Part shown: in pieces, positions 8,667 through 16,392 of the stretch
How positions within the stretch are numbered: position 1 is the first letter of the stretch
Layout of the letters: every line of letters starts with the position of its first letter
From: CAVWDU01 sp963840725
GTDB taxonomy: Bacteria; Pseudomonadota; Gammaproteobacteria; Pseudomonadales; Halieaceae
Reading direction: 5' to 3'
Length of the DNA stretch: 64,000 nucleotides
Assembly (NCBI GenBank): GCA_963840725.1
Contig: CAWIZY010000003.1
Location: 124,001-188,000 of the forward strand
Made by a program: the position numbers and the translations under genes
Notes under the pieces: model-generated
Seen by the model: the letters and a program-made list of their open reading frames with translations, nothing else
Told to the model about the DNA's origin: nothing
The model's database searches: none

Positions 8667-10535
8667 ATGGATTCCACACAGATCACCATCGCGCTGGGCA
8701 CCATCGTCGTGTTCGGCGTGTGCGCGCAGTGGCTGGGGCGGCGAACCGGGATTCCGTCCATCGTCCTGCTGCTGGTCGCGGGGATCATCGCGGGGCCGAT
8801 CACCGGCCTCGTCGACCCCGAGGAGCTGCTCGGCGACACCCTCGACCCGGCCATCACCCTCGCGGTGGGGCTGCTGCTGTTCGACTCCGGGTTCTCGCTG
8901 AAGTTCAAGAACCTCGTCGACGGCCGGCGGGTCATGTACCTGCTGGTCTCGGTCGGGATGCTCATCACCTGGCTGGTGGGCGCCATCGGCGCTCACCTCA
9001 TCTTCGGCCTGGACACCGGGGTCGCGCTCCTGCTGGGCGCGGTGCTCGTGGTGTCCGGCCCGACCGTGGTGGGCCCGATCCTCAAAGCCTCCCGGCCGAA
9101 GAAGAGCGTGTGGCAGATCCTGGAGTGGGAGGGCGCGGTCCTCGACCCCATCGGGGCGACCCTGGGCATCGTCGTGCTCACCGTCCTGGTGTCCGACGCC
9201 GGAATCCTCACCGGCATCGGGCTGACCGCGGTGACCGCGATGACGGGCATCGCTGTCGGCCTGGTGTGCGCAGCGCTTGTGATCGTGGCGGTCCGCAACT
9301 TCGCTATGCCGGACGACCTGCAGGTGCCGGTCGCCTTCATGTTCGCCGTGCTGGCGTTCACCGTGGCCAACGTGCTGCTGTCCGAGGCCGGGCTGTTCGC
9401 GACCCTGACGATGGGGCTGGTCCTGGCCAACCAGGACATGGCCTACGTCGCGCGGATCCGGCGCTTCCAGGCCAGCATCGGCACACTGGTGATCGGCACC
9501 TTGTTCATCGTGCTGGCCGCCACCATCGATCTGGGCCAGCTGCGGGACGTGCTGCTCCCCTCCGCCCTGCTGCTCGCCGTGCTCGTGCTCATCGGACGGC
9601 CGCTGTCCGCGTTCGCCTCGACCGTGGGGTCTTCCCTCAGCATGCGCGAGCGGGCCTTCATCGCATCCGTGGATCCGCGCGGCATCGTGGCCGCGTCCAC
9701 GGTCTCCTTCTACGCGATCACCCTGGGCGAGAACGGCATGCCGGCCGACGAGATTGTACCGATCACCTTCGCCGTCATCATCGGCGCGGGCCTGGTCTAC
9801 GGCTTCGGCTCCCCGCTCATGGCTCAGGCCCTCAAGGTCGGGACCGGCACCCCGAAGGGCGTGGCCCTGTTCTTCGACCAGGGCGACGTGCACCCGCTGG
9901 CCACCGAGCTCGGTGATGCCGGGGTCTCCGTGCTGGTCGTCGATGAGAAGGAGCGCACGCAGCTGATCGCCGAGGACCTGTCCTACCGGCTGTTCGGCAA
10001 CGGCATCGAAGACGCCGGACTGCAGACCGCGCTGGAGGACGCCGACGTGGGGACCGGGGTGATCGGTACCGGGCTGCGGGAGCGGGACCTGGTGGCCATG
10101 TTCATCGTGGGCTCGGACATCGGGGCAGCCAACGTCTACATGCTCCCCACCTCGGCCAAGACCGAGGCCACGGGTGTGGAGGCCCGCTGGCGGCAGCGCA
10201 CCCCCGACAAGCGCATCCCCTTCGGCCCCACGATCACCCACGCGCGGCTCGCCGAGCTGCTCCACGGGTCCGGGGACCTGACGTGGCTGCCGGTGCGGAC
10301 CGCGGAGTCCGACATCGCCCCTGGGACGGTGCCGCTGTTCATCGTCGACCCGGACGGCCGGGCCACCATCGCCGACCAGGACGTCATCCGCGCCGCATTT
10401 CGCCGCGGGCACGAGGACAGCAGGGTGCTGTGCGTGGTCCCGAAAGAGCCCAGGATTTTCGGGTCAATAGATGGAAACGTCGACAGGTCTGCAGGTCCAG
10501 TCAACACAATCAGTGAGGATGTCTTCTCTCGATAG
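8667..10535 (+). CDS. CPA-type cation/proton antiporter with cytosolic nucleotide-binding-like tail; GC-rich foreign gene
   Basis: From ATG 8667 (MDSTQITIALG) this is a 622-residue protein with 11-13 membrane segments over the first ~390 residues and CPA1-type signatures (LLLFDSGFSLKF, LEWEGAVLDPIGA). A soluble C-terminal part follows (FFDQGDVHPLATELGDAGVS) that looks like a TrkA-N/RCK-type domain. It should exchange Na+ or K+ for H+. An ATG at 8649 lies inside the repeat and is less likely. Codon third positions are almost all G or C, far more than in neighbours, and the style is actinobacterial, pointing to transfer. The last ~20 residues (GNVDRSAGPV...) are encoded by repeat copy 2, so the native C-terminus was replaced. 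Confidence 0.85.
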   Translation: MDSTQITIALGTIVVFGVCAQWLGRRTGIPSIVLLLVAGIIAGPITGLVDPEELLGDTLDPAITLAVGLLLFDSGFSLKFKNLVDGRRVMYLLVSVGMLITWLVGAIGAHLIFGLDTGVALLLGAVLVVSGPTVVGPILKASRPKKSVWQILEWEGAVLDPIGATLGIVVLTVLVSDAGILTGIGLTAVTAMTGIAVGLVCAALVIVAVRNFAMPDDLQVPVAFMFAVLAFTVANVLLSEAGLFATLTMGLVLANQDMAYVARIRRFQASIGTLVIGTLFIVLAATIDLGQLRDVLLPSALLLAVLVLIGRPLSAFASTVGSSLSMRERAFIASVDPRGIVAASTVSFYAITLGENGMPADEIVPITFAVIIGAGLVYGFGSPLMAQALKVGTGTPKGVALFFDQGDVHPLATELGDAGVSVLVVDEKERTQLIAEDLSYRLFGNGIEDAGLQTALEDADVGTGVIGTGLRERDLVAMFIVGSDIGAANVYMLPTSAKTEATGVEARWRQRTPDKRIPFGPTITHARLAELLHGSGDLTWLPVRTAESDIAPGTVPLFIVDPDGRATIADQDVIRAAFRRGHEDSRVLCVVPKEPRIFGSIDGNVDRSAGPVNTISEDVFSR

Positions 10536-10556
10536 GCCGTTAATATGTCTATACTT
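10468..10556. repeat. island repeat, copy 2 (about 89 bp)
   Basis: This second copy of the 90-bp repeat overlaps the end of the GC-rich antiporter gene. It shares 15 further bases on its left (ATTTTCGGGTCAATA, from 10455) with copy 3 but not copy 1. It differs from copy 1 at about ten positions and lacks one base near its right end. The stop codon of the leftward antiporter gene begins only 5 bp beyond it. Confidence 0.85.
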
Positions 10557-10560
10557 TGGA

Positions 10561-11763
10561 TCAGGAGTGGTCAGTCTCGTGAAGACCCAGCCAGTTGGCA
10601 TATTTCCACGCAGTGATGCCGTGCAGAAAAAGGCTCATCAGCACAGTGCACACCACCACCAGGGCCATAAACTCAGCATTGGCCAGACCCTCATCAAGCA
10701 CAATGATGGCGAATACGATGCTGGCCATACCACGGGGACCAAACCAGCCCACAAACCAACGCGCTCGCGCAGACTCGCCCGAGCCCGTCATGCTCAGGTA
10801 CACCGGCAGCATGCGCACCACGGTCAGGGTCAGCACGGCATACAGCCCGATAGTCCAGGTGAACTTGCTGAATGCCTGCCCAACAACGGCAGAACCAAAC
10901 AGGAACCAGGTCAACAAGGCCAGCACCTCGGCGATGCCTTCAGCAGGCTCAATCAGGTGGGCCGTCTCCTTTCTCAGCAGGTGCCCAAACAACAAGCCAC
11001 CGGTAAATGACGCGATGTAACCGCTGCCGTGCAAACTTTGCGCAATGGCAAAACAGCTGAGCGCCAGCGCACCGGTCGTGATCTGGCTCCAGACCGGGTC
11101 AATCCAGCCGATGCGAGCTGAATAACGCATCAAGTAGGCACCCGCCGCAGCTACCAACAGCCCCACAAGCACGCCTACGCCCAGCTCCTCTGCCAGCAAC
11201 TTGAGGACCAGCCCTGCACCCAAAGCTGTCTCGCTGTCCAGCTCCAGGGCAATAAACACGAACAGAATGGGAACGCAGAGCCCGTCATTCAGGCCGCTCT
11301 CAACGTTCAGGACTTCTCTGAGACGGTCGGGCACGACCGGGTTGGTCACCACCGCCTTGCCCAGCGCGGCATCGGTCGCCGCCAGCATGGTTCCCAGAAT
11401 CGCCGCTTCGAAAACGGTCAGAACATCAAACAGGACCAGGGCCAGGCCAAAACCCAGCAGGATGGACATGGGCAAACCCAGCAACAACAGGCGTGCCGGG
11501 ACTCCAAAGCGGACTTTCAGCGTGTTGAGATTGGCATTGGCCGCGTCAGTGAACAGGAACAGGGCCAGGGTCAGATCCGCCAGGGTTCTCAGGGTGCCGC
11601 GGGTCTCACCTTCAGGAAACCAGCCCAGAAACATCGGCCCCATCAAAAGGCCGGCACCTACAAAAACGATCGGCCCGGACAACGACATCCGGTCAACCCG
11701 CCCGGATACCAGGCTGTACAGAAACACGAATATCGCCAGGATGGCCAGCTGGAGCTCCATCAA
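10561..11763 (-). CDS. CPA1-type sodium (cation)/proton antiporter
   Basis: The 400-residue protein has about 12 predicted membrane helices and hallmark stretches: LFLFTDAANANL, AATDAALGKAVV and the conserved ESGLNDG near residue 155. The Asp of the last motif is part of the ion-translocation site in the NhaP-like branch. It should export Na+ or K+ in exchange for protons at the inner membrane. Base composition resembles the host, unlike the antiporter on the other side of repeat copy 2. It lies 49 bp downstream of the cardiolipin synthase gene on the same strand, probably co-transcribed. Confidence 0.88.
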   Translation of the reverse strand: MMELQLAILAIFVFLYSLVSGRVDRMSLSGPIVFVGAGLLMGPMFLGWFPEGETRGTLRTLADLTLALFLFTDAANANLNTLKVRFGVPARLLLLGLPMSILLGFGLALVLFDVLTVFEAAILGTMLAATDAALGKAVVTNPVVPDRLREVLNVESGLNDGLCVPILFVFIALELDSETALGAGLVLKLLAEELGVGVLVGLLVAAAGAYLMRYSARIGWIDPVWSQITTGALALSCFAIAQSLHGSGYIASFTGGLLFGHLLRKETAHLIEPAEGIAEVLALLTWFLFGSAVVGQAFSKFTWTIGLYAVLTLTVVRMLPVYLSMTGSGESARARWFVGWFGPRGMASIVFAIIVLDEGLANAEFMALVVVCTVLMSLFLHGITAWKYANWLGLHETDHS

Positions 11764-11812
11764 CAGGACTTCACATCAGGCGTTATGCACCGACTTGCCC
11801 GTTCCCGAACAT

Positions 11813-13261
11813 TCACAGCACCGGACCGAGCATCGCCAGTGTGTTGTTCCAGAGCTGTCGGCCCAGCGACCATTGCTCAATGTCTGCCTGGGTGACGGCA
11901 TTGGACTGGGCCAGGTAGGCCATTTGCCGTTCACGCACCCGGGCCGTGGTGTCCTCGTCACACAGAAGGATGTTGTTTTCATAGTTCAGATCAAAGCTTC
12001 GCCGGTCCATGTTGGCTGAGCCAATCAGGGTGATGTCATTATCCACCGTCATGGTCTTGGCATGCAGCAGCCCATCGCGGAACTCGTGAATTTTGACCCC
12101 GGCATTGATTAACTGCGGATAATAGCTGCGACTGGCCGCGCCAACAATGAACGAGTCATTACGCTCCGGCACGATAAACGTGGTGTCCACACCGCGGTTG
12201 GCCGCAGCACAGAACGCCGCCTGCATGGCCTCGCTGGGCACATAATAGGGTGTCGTGATCATGACCGACTCGCGAGCTGCATGCAGCAACGAGCTGAAGA
12301 CCTCCGGCATGGCAGAGGCCCGGACGGTCGGGCCAGTGGCGATTACCTGCGCACAAAACCCACCTTTCGGAGCCGCTTCCGGGGCGTGCAGCAGGTGGAC
12401 AATATCTTCATCCACATAGCTCATCCAGTCACTGACGAACACGCTCTGGTTCTGCATGACCACGGGGCCTTCGAATCGCATCAAAATATCCACCCAGGGC
12501 GCATACTTGGCCTTGACCCGAAACTCGGGATCAGCGCAGTTCTGACTTCCGCAGTAGGTGATCCGGTTGTCTATGACCACGATCTTGCGGTGATTGCGCA
12601 AATCCAGGCGGCCGCTGAATGGCTTCAGCAATGGATTGTTCATGGGCAGGGCGATGCCGGTCTTTACGCCGCCATCCTCTAGCTTTTGCCAGTGTTCTGA
12701 TTTGATCATCGCCCGCGAACCCAGGCTATCGACCATGGCACGGCACTGAACCCCGCGGCCTGCGGCCCGACACAGCGCATCAACCACACGCAGACCATTG
12801 TTGTCCGCCAGCCAGATGTAAAAGATCACGTGAACGTGATCACGCGCCGCATCGATATCGGAAACCAGGCTGTCGATGGCGTCATTCGAATCCGCAGTAA
12901 GGTGGGTCGTGTTACCGCCGACCGCCCGGAATCCATTGATGGAGTTGCCAAGGCGAAACAGAGATGCACGCTCACCGAGGTGTGCTGCGCCTGGCGCTGG
13001 TGTCCCCGCAGGCGCAAGACTTTCGGGCGCCGGCAGCGTATGAATCACCTGCTGACAGCGGGCAACCCGCTTACGACCAATATTAGTTTCACCCAGCAGC
13101 AGATAGGCCACGATGCCGACGCCCGGCAAAACAAGTACCACCACGACCCAGGCCACGCGCGACGCCGGTTCCCGGTTGGGGCGCAACATCACGCGCAGGA
13201 TCACCGCCACGGTTGCAAGGATAAACAGCAGTAAATAGACGGTATGCAAATCAGTCATCAA
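11813..13261 (-). CDS. cls: cardiolipin synthase (phospholipase D superfamily)
   Basis: The 482-residue protein has two N-terminal membrane helices (residues about 8-25 and 36-57) and two phospholipase-D HKD motifs. The first has His224, Lys226 and Asp231 (HRKIVVID); the second has His400, Lys402 and Asp407 (HAKTMTVD). It condenses two phosphatidylglycerols to cardiolipin in the inner membrane. Length and layout match bacterial Cls. It is followed by the antiporter gene and preceded by the HdeD fragment, forming a leftward envelope-stress-like block. Whether the host has a second cls cannot be seen here. Confidence 0.9.
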   Translation of the reverse strand: MMTDLHTVYLLLFILATVAVILRVMLRPNREPASRVAWVVVVLVLPGVGIVAYLLLGETNIGRKRVARCQQVIHTLPAPESLAPAGTPAPGAAHLGERASLFRLGNSINGFRAVGGNTTHLTADSNDAIDSLVSDIDAARDHVHVIFYIWLADNNGLRVVDALCRAAGRGVQCRAMVDSLGSRAMIKSEHWQKLEDGGVKTGIALPMNNPLLKPFSGRLDLRNHRKIVVIDNRITYCGSQNCADPEFRVKAKYAPWVDILMRFEGPVVMQNQSVFVSDWMSYVDEDIVHLLHAPEAAPKGGFCAQVIATGPTVRASAMPEVFSSLLHAARESVMITTPYYVPSEAMQAAFCAAANRGVDTTFIVPERNDSFIVGAASRSYYPQLINAGVKIHEFRDGLLHAKTMTVDNDITLIGSANMDRRSFDLNYENNILLCDEDTTARVRERQMAYLAQSNAVTQADIEQWSLGRQLWNNTLAMLGPVL

Positions 13262-13273
13262 ACCGCACCGAAT

Positions 13274-13495
13274 TCATGATGGGCTGAGGATACGCTTGTA
13301 TGAATGCGCCTGTCGCACGACCAGCAAAATGGATACCAGGCCACTGAATGCCATCCAGCCCCAGCCTTTGACCTGCTTCAGACTGAACGCGGCAATGAGC
13401 GTGAAAATGCCATCGACCAGAAACCAGGCCGCGAGCAGCAGGGTAATCGTGGCCAGGCCGGCGCCGGATTTTACTTCTTGAGAAAAGCCGCTCAT
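13274..13495 (-). pseudogene. HdeD/DUF308 family membrane protein fragment
   Basis: A 73-residue frame holds two hydrophobic helices with the DUF308 pattern LTLLLAAWFLVDGIF and GWGWMAFSGLVSILL, which match the middle of HdeD-type acid-resistance membrane proteins (usually about 180-200 residues with six helices). After VSILLVV the sequence loses family resemblance and ends. The N-terminal helices are missing too, as nothing suitable lies between 13496 and repeat copy 3. It is most likely a truncated gene, though a small two-helix protein starting at the ATG (MSGFSQEVKSG) cannot be excluded. Confidence 0.55.
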
Positions 13496-13746
13496 TGATA
13501 GAATCCTCAGCTGTGAAATGTCCCAGTATAGCCAAGGGCGCGCCCGGAGTATCTTTGCAGCGAGGTCTCATGCGCAAAGCCAAGCCTGACGCGTCTCTCC
13601 ACGGTCCAGTCCGTGCTGTTTCCTGACGAGGGGCGCGGCTGGCGCAAAACGAAAAACCGCATGGCACGAGCGGTTGCGCGCTTTCGTTCAGGATTGACCG
13701 GCCAGGAATGGCATGCCCAACGCCGCGAACAGTATTTTCGGGTCAA

Positions 13747-13836
13747 TAAATGGAAACGTCGACAGGTCTGCAGGTCCAGTCACCACCATCAGTGAGGATG
13801 TCTACTCTCAATAGGCCGTTGATATGTTCTATACTT
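13747..13836. repeat. island repeat, copy 3 (about 90 bp)
   Basis: This third copy lies between the HdeD fragment and the DUF900 hydrolase gene. It shares the left extension (ATTTTCGGGTCAATA, from 13734) with copy 2 and is closest to copy 1 over the central part. It ends GATATGTTCTATACTT. The 250 bp before it (13496-13733) holds no recognisable gene. Confidence 0.85.
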
Positions 13837-13950
13837 CCGCCCGTGCCCGTTTGTCCAGTTTTTTCCCGCTTCCAGAGCGACGGAGGGTTGCCCCTCGACC
13901 CGGCCCTCGGGATTACTCCGCAGGGCCGCATAAACCTTGGTAATGAGAAT

Positions 13951-15042
13951 ATGAGTTTGATGCAGCCTTGTTGGTCGAATGCCATATGCGCGGTGTTCCG
14001 CGTGACGCTGTTCCTTTGGGCAACGTTTCTGGTTGCCTTCCCATTGCCCGTGATAGCGCAAGCGGCGCAACCGGCTCTCCAGTCCGTCGAGGTCCCCTAC
14101 CTGACCTTGCGCAACCGTACGGACGCGGAGGAGCCGGGGGAGGTCTTCGGCGAAGCGCGTAGCACGCTCAAGGCCGGTCGCTGCCGGGTCCGTGACCGCG
14201 ATCTGCGCATGCTGTCGAACCTGGCCGATTCTGCGCCGTCTTATTTACGCGACGAGTTCCTGGAGGTCCGTGAGGTCACGCACACGCGTCCGGCCGTGCT
14301 GCTTAAGCAGCTGCAGACGTCAGTGCCGGCTGATGGACTGTCCCTTTACGTGCATGGTTACAAAATCAGTTTTGACAAGGGCTGCCGCCGCGCCGTGCTG
14401 CTACAAGACAACGCGGACCTAACGGGCCGCATGCTCTGGTTCAGCTGGCCATCGGACGGGACGCTGTCGAACTACGTATCCGATGAGGCGGACCTGTATT
14501 GGAGCGTGCCGGACCTTGCCGATTCGATCGTCGATCTACAGCAGCGCTTCGGCGCTGAACCGGTCAATATTGTGGCTCACAGCCTTGGTGCGCGGGGCGT
14601 TGTTCTGGCGCTTGCGGATGTGGCGAGCCGCTTCCCGGAGATGCGCCTCGGCCAGGTCGTGCTGGTCGCCGCCGACATGGATTTCGCAATCTTCGAGCGC
14701 GTACTGCCACGTATCGAGAGCCTGGCCGAGAACATCACCGTGTACGTGTCAGACAGTGACCGACCACTGGCCGTGTCGCGTCAGTTACACGGCTATCCGC
14801 GTCTCGGCGAGGCCGGCAACGACGTGGCTGCGCTGGCGGGTGTCGAGGTGATTGACGTCAGCGGCCTTCCTTCGTCCGGCCCGACGGGGCACCCGTATCA
14901 CATCTACAGTCGGACTGTTGGTGAGGATTTGAGCCAGATCCTGAATGAGGGAATGGGTGCCAGTGGGCGTCGCAAGCTTGTTCGTGCCGGCCGTAATCTC
15001 TGGAGGCTGGTGGCAGGATCATCCGACCAGCCGGAGGAGTGA
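13951..15042 (+). CDS. exported DUF900-type alpha/beta hydrolase
   Basis: The 363-residue protein begins with a signal peptide (hydrophobic core about residues 15-36, ending near PVIAQA). It shows the alpha/beta-hydrolase features of DUF900: an oxyanion-hole region SLYVHGYKISF (residues about 131-141), a FSWPSDG strand, and the nucleophile elbow AHSLGA with Ser211 at 209-214. DUF900 proteins are esterase or lipase-like and sit in the periplasm or outer membrane. The frame is open upstream as far as repeat copy 3, but the signal peptide argues for the ATG at 13951. The natural substrate is unknown. Confidence 0.8.
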   Translation: MSLMQPCWSNAICAVFRVTLFLWATFLVAFPLPVIAQAAQPALQSVEVPYLTLRNRTDAEEPGEVFGEARSTLKAGRCRVRDRDLRMLSNLADSAPSYLRDEFLEVREVTHTRPAVLLKQLQTSVPADGLSLYVHGYKISFDKGCRRAVLLQDNADLTGRMLWFSWPSDGTLSNYVSDEADLYWSVPDLADSIVDLQQRFGAEPVNIVAHSLGARGVVLALADVASRFPEMRLGQVVLVAADMDFAIFERVLPRIESLAENITVYVSDSDRPLAVSRQLHGYPRLGEAGNDVAALAGVEVIDVSGLPSSGPTGHPYHIYSRTVGEDLSQILNEGMGASGRRKLVRAGRNLWRLVAGSSDQPEE

Positions 15043-15186
15043 CCCCGGTACCGGCCGACGCCTGCCTGGGCTAAATGCTTTACGCCTGATTTCGGTCATG
15101 ACGCTTGCCAAACAACTGTTGTCCAGTGCTTCGTAATTGCCTGGATCATCGGCTATTCTTTAGTGCCCAGTTCGCGGTTCGCTGCC

Positions 15187-15623
15187 ATGCGTCGATGGTT
15201 CGGAATGCTGACTGTACTTGCCTTCTGCGCAGGAGGCTTCCTGCATGCCCAGTCCGCGGTCGCCCAGGTCAAGAATGAACACGTCAGAATGAGCCTGTGC
15301 CTGCAACAGGCATTCGGGCTTAGGAGGGAGGAAGTTCTCAAGATCCAGCCTCGCTGGGCGGATCAGGCGAACACCTGCAGCTCAAGATCTACGAGTGCCA
15401 CACCGCCAACGCCGGCTTATCGAAAATGCACGGCCTGCGCCATGCCTATGCACAGCAGCGGTATCGAGAACTCACCGGCTGGCCCTGCCCCCATGCAGGT
15501 GGTCCCAGTAAAGGGCAGTTGAACGGGGCACAGCAGCAGGCCGATCAGCGTGCCCGCCTGACTAGCAGTGCCGAGTTGGGCCATATCAGAGCCCAGATTA
15601 CTGCAGTTTACATAGGCAGTTAG
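15187..15623 (+). pseudogene. phage-type integrase relic fused behind a stray signal peptide
   Basis: The frame from ATG 15187 starts with a clean signal-peptide-like stretch (residues 1-27, ending SAVAQ). It switches at about 15271 to an integrase interior (EHVRMSLCLQQAFGLRREEV). A frameshift near 15370 then leads into the catalytic C-terminus: HGLRHAYAQQRY with the Arg-His pair, and ELGHIRAQITAVYIG with a Tyr, ending at TAG 15621. These blocks match the Integrase_1-type tyrosine recombinases, but the piece between them is deleted. It is inactive and marks past island integration. The signal peptide belongs to some other, lost gene. Confidence 0.65.
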
Positions 15624-15962
15624 GTGATACATATACAGCCACGCCTCCTCCGACTCCGTGATGCCCTTAGCTACCTCGGCATGGACCGCAACCGCTTTAA
15701 CCGGGAGGTACGCCCTTTCCTGACCAGGCTTCGGATGGGCAAACAGGGTATCGCTTTCGACCGCCTTGAAATGGATGCCTGGGTGGACCACTATATGCGG
15801 TGCAACGGGCGTCCCGCACGTAATCGAGGAGATGAAGTATGGGACGCAATCGAAGCTCCGGGCTGGGGAATCGGGGTGGGATCTGGCATATCGACAAGCA
15901 GGTCCTCGGCCACCGCATTCACGAAAGCACTGGAACGAGTGAACTCAAGACGGCGGAACTGA
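15624..15962 (+). CDS. AlpA/excisionase-like small DNA-binding protein
   Basis: The 112-residue protein starts at a GTG directly adjacent to the stop of the integrase relic. The beginning, LLRLRDALSYLGMDRNRFN, is a winged-helix/AlpA-like helix-turn-helix of the type found just upstream of tRNA-island integrases, and the second half (GSGISTSRSSATAFTKALE) also matches those small proteins. It should bind island DNA as an excision factor or integrase-gene regulator. Its last 124 bp overlap the following integrase gene in another frame, a compact phage-like arrangement. It appears intact. Confidence 0.6.
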   Translation: MIHIQPRLLRLRDALSYLGMDRNRFNREVRPFLTRLRMGKQGIAFDRLEMDAWVDHYMRCNGRPARNRGDEVWDAIEAPGWGIGVGSGISTSRSSATAFTKALERVNSRRRN

Positions 15963-16204
15963 TGTTAGCCCGCCGGGTTGAGCAGATCAGGCAGGCGTCA
16001 GTATTCGGCATACGGCCGGTGCGCATTTTTCGCGAGGCAGCCACGCGCTTTCTAGAGGAGAATACGCACCTGGCCACCATCCGAACCTACGCTTTCCATC
16101 TGAAAGAGCTGGACCCCTATATCGGCGCACTGCCGCTGTATCAGGTCCATATGGGGACACTACCGACGCACTTACAAAGCCTCCACAAGGGAGGCTTTTT
16201 GTAA
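15839..16204 (+). pseudogene. site-specific tyrosine recombinase, N-terminal part only
   Basis: The first ~105 residues (MGRNRSSGLGNRGGIWHIDK onwards) match the arm-binding and core-binding region of tRNA-targeting phage integrases, including RIFREAATRFLEENTH and ELDPYIGALPLYQVHMGTL. After about 16157 the resemblance stops: the frame runs through a hairpin and ends at 16204, immediately before a copy of the tRNA-Lys 3' end. The whole catalytic domain is missing, so this is a truncated integrase at the island edge. It overlaps the AlpA-like gene by 124 bp. Confidence 0.65.
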
Positions 16205-16205
16205 G
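16171..16205 (+). terminator. strong stem-loop with T-run at the island edge
   Basis: CTTACAAAGCCTCC and GGAGGCTTTTTGTAAG form a nearly perfect inverted repeat with a two-base bulge and a T-run. It reads as an intrinsic terminator for rightward transcription of the truncated integrase. It lies exactly where integrase homology ends and the tRNA 3'-end duplicate begins. Confidence 0.6.
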
Positions 16206-16224
16206 TGGTGGGCCGTGCTGGATT
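16206..16224. repeat. att-like duplicate of the tRNA-Lys 3' end
   Basis: The 19 bases TGGTGGGCCGTGCTGGATT repeat exactly the 3' end of tRNA-Lys at 16393-16411, including the CCA complement. The match ends abruptly after them. This is the expected trace of integrase-mediated recombination at a tRNA gene. It could alternatively be the leftover of a second tRNA gene. Confidence 0.6.
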
Positions 16225-16356
16225 GATCACAACGCGGTTGCCTCCCGCGTTGTGCCCCCTGCGGGGCGCCTTCGCTGTGCTGCGGCGTCTAAACTCTGCC
16301 CAGGGCAGAGTTTGTCGAACGGTGGCCCGCTCCAGACGGACCGCACAATCCCAAAT

Positions 16357-16385
16357 AAAAATGCCACCGCGAGGGTGGCATTTTT
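16357..16385 (-). terminator. intrinsic terminator after tRNA-Lys
   Basis: AAAAATGCCACC and GGTGGCATTTTT form a perfect 12-bp inverted repeat around a five-base loop, with A/T tracts on both sides. It lies 8 bp beyond the tRNA 3' end and should stop leftward transcription. It is symmetrical and could work in both directions. Confidence 0.85.
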
Positions 16386-16392
16386 ATTTAGA

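Noticed and set aside
8520..10412. A 630-residue leftward open frame opposite the GC-rich antiporter
   Set aside because: It is composed almost only of Gly, Arg, His, Asp and Gln and has no domain features; it is the antisense shadow of a GC-saturated gene. The same holds for the long rightward frame at 8660-9916.
8572..13836. The repeat as an integron attC site
   Set aside because: The attC core sites RYYYAAC and GTTRRRY were looked for and not found at the ends (GTTAATA and GTTGATA fail), cargo orientation is mixed, and no integron integrase is visible in the window.
8572..13836. The repeat as a Xer-type dif module boundary
   Set aside because: The right end (ATATGTTCTAT) resembles a XerD arm only loosely, and the expected XerC arm at six bases distance is absent.
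13750..13950. An N-terminal extension of the DUF900 hydrolase starting inside repeat copy 3
   Set aside because: The frame is open, but the added 67 residues would bury the signal peptide that begins at 13951, and the same METSTGLQV frame in copies 1 and 2 leads nowhere.
16206..16224. A second tRNA-Lys gene
   Set aside because: Only the 3' 19 bases match; no T-arm completion, anticodon or acceptor 5' strand follows.
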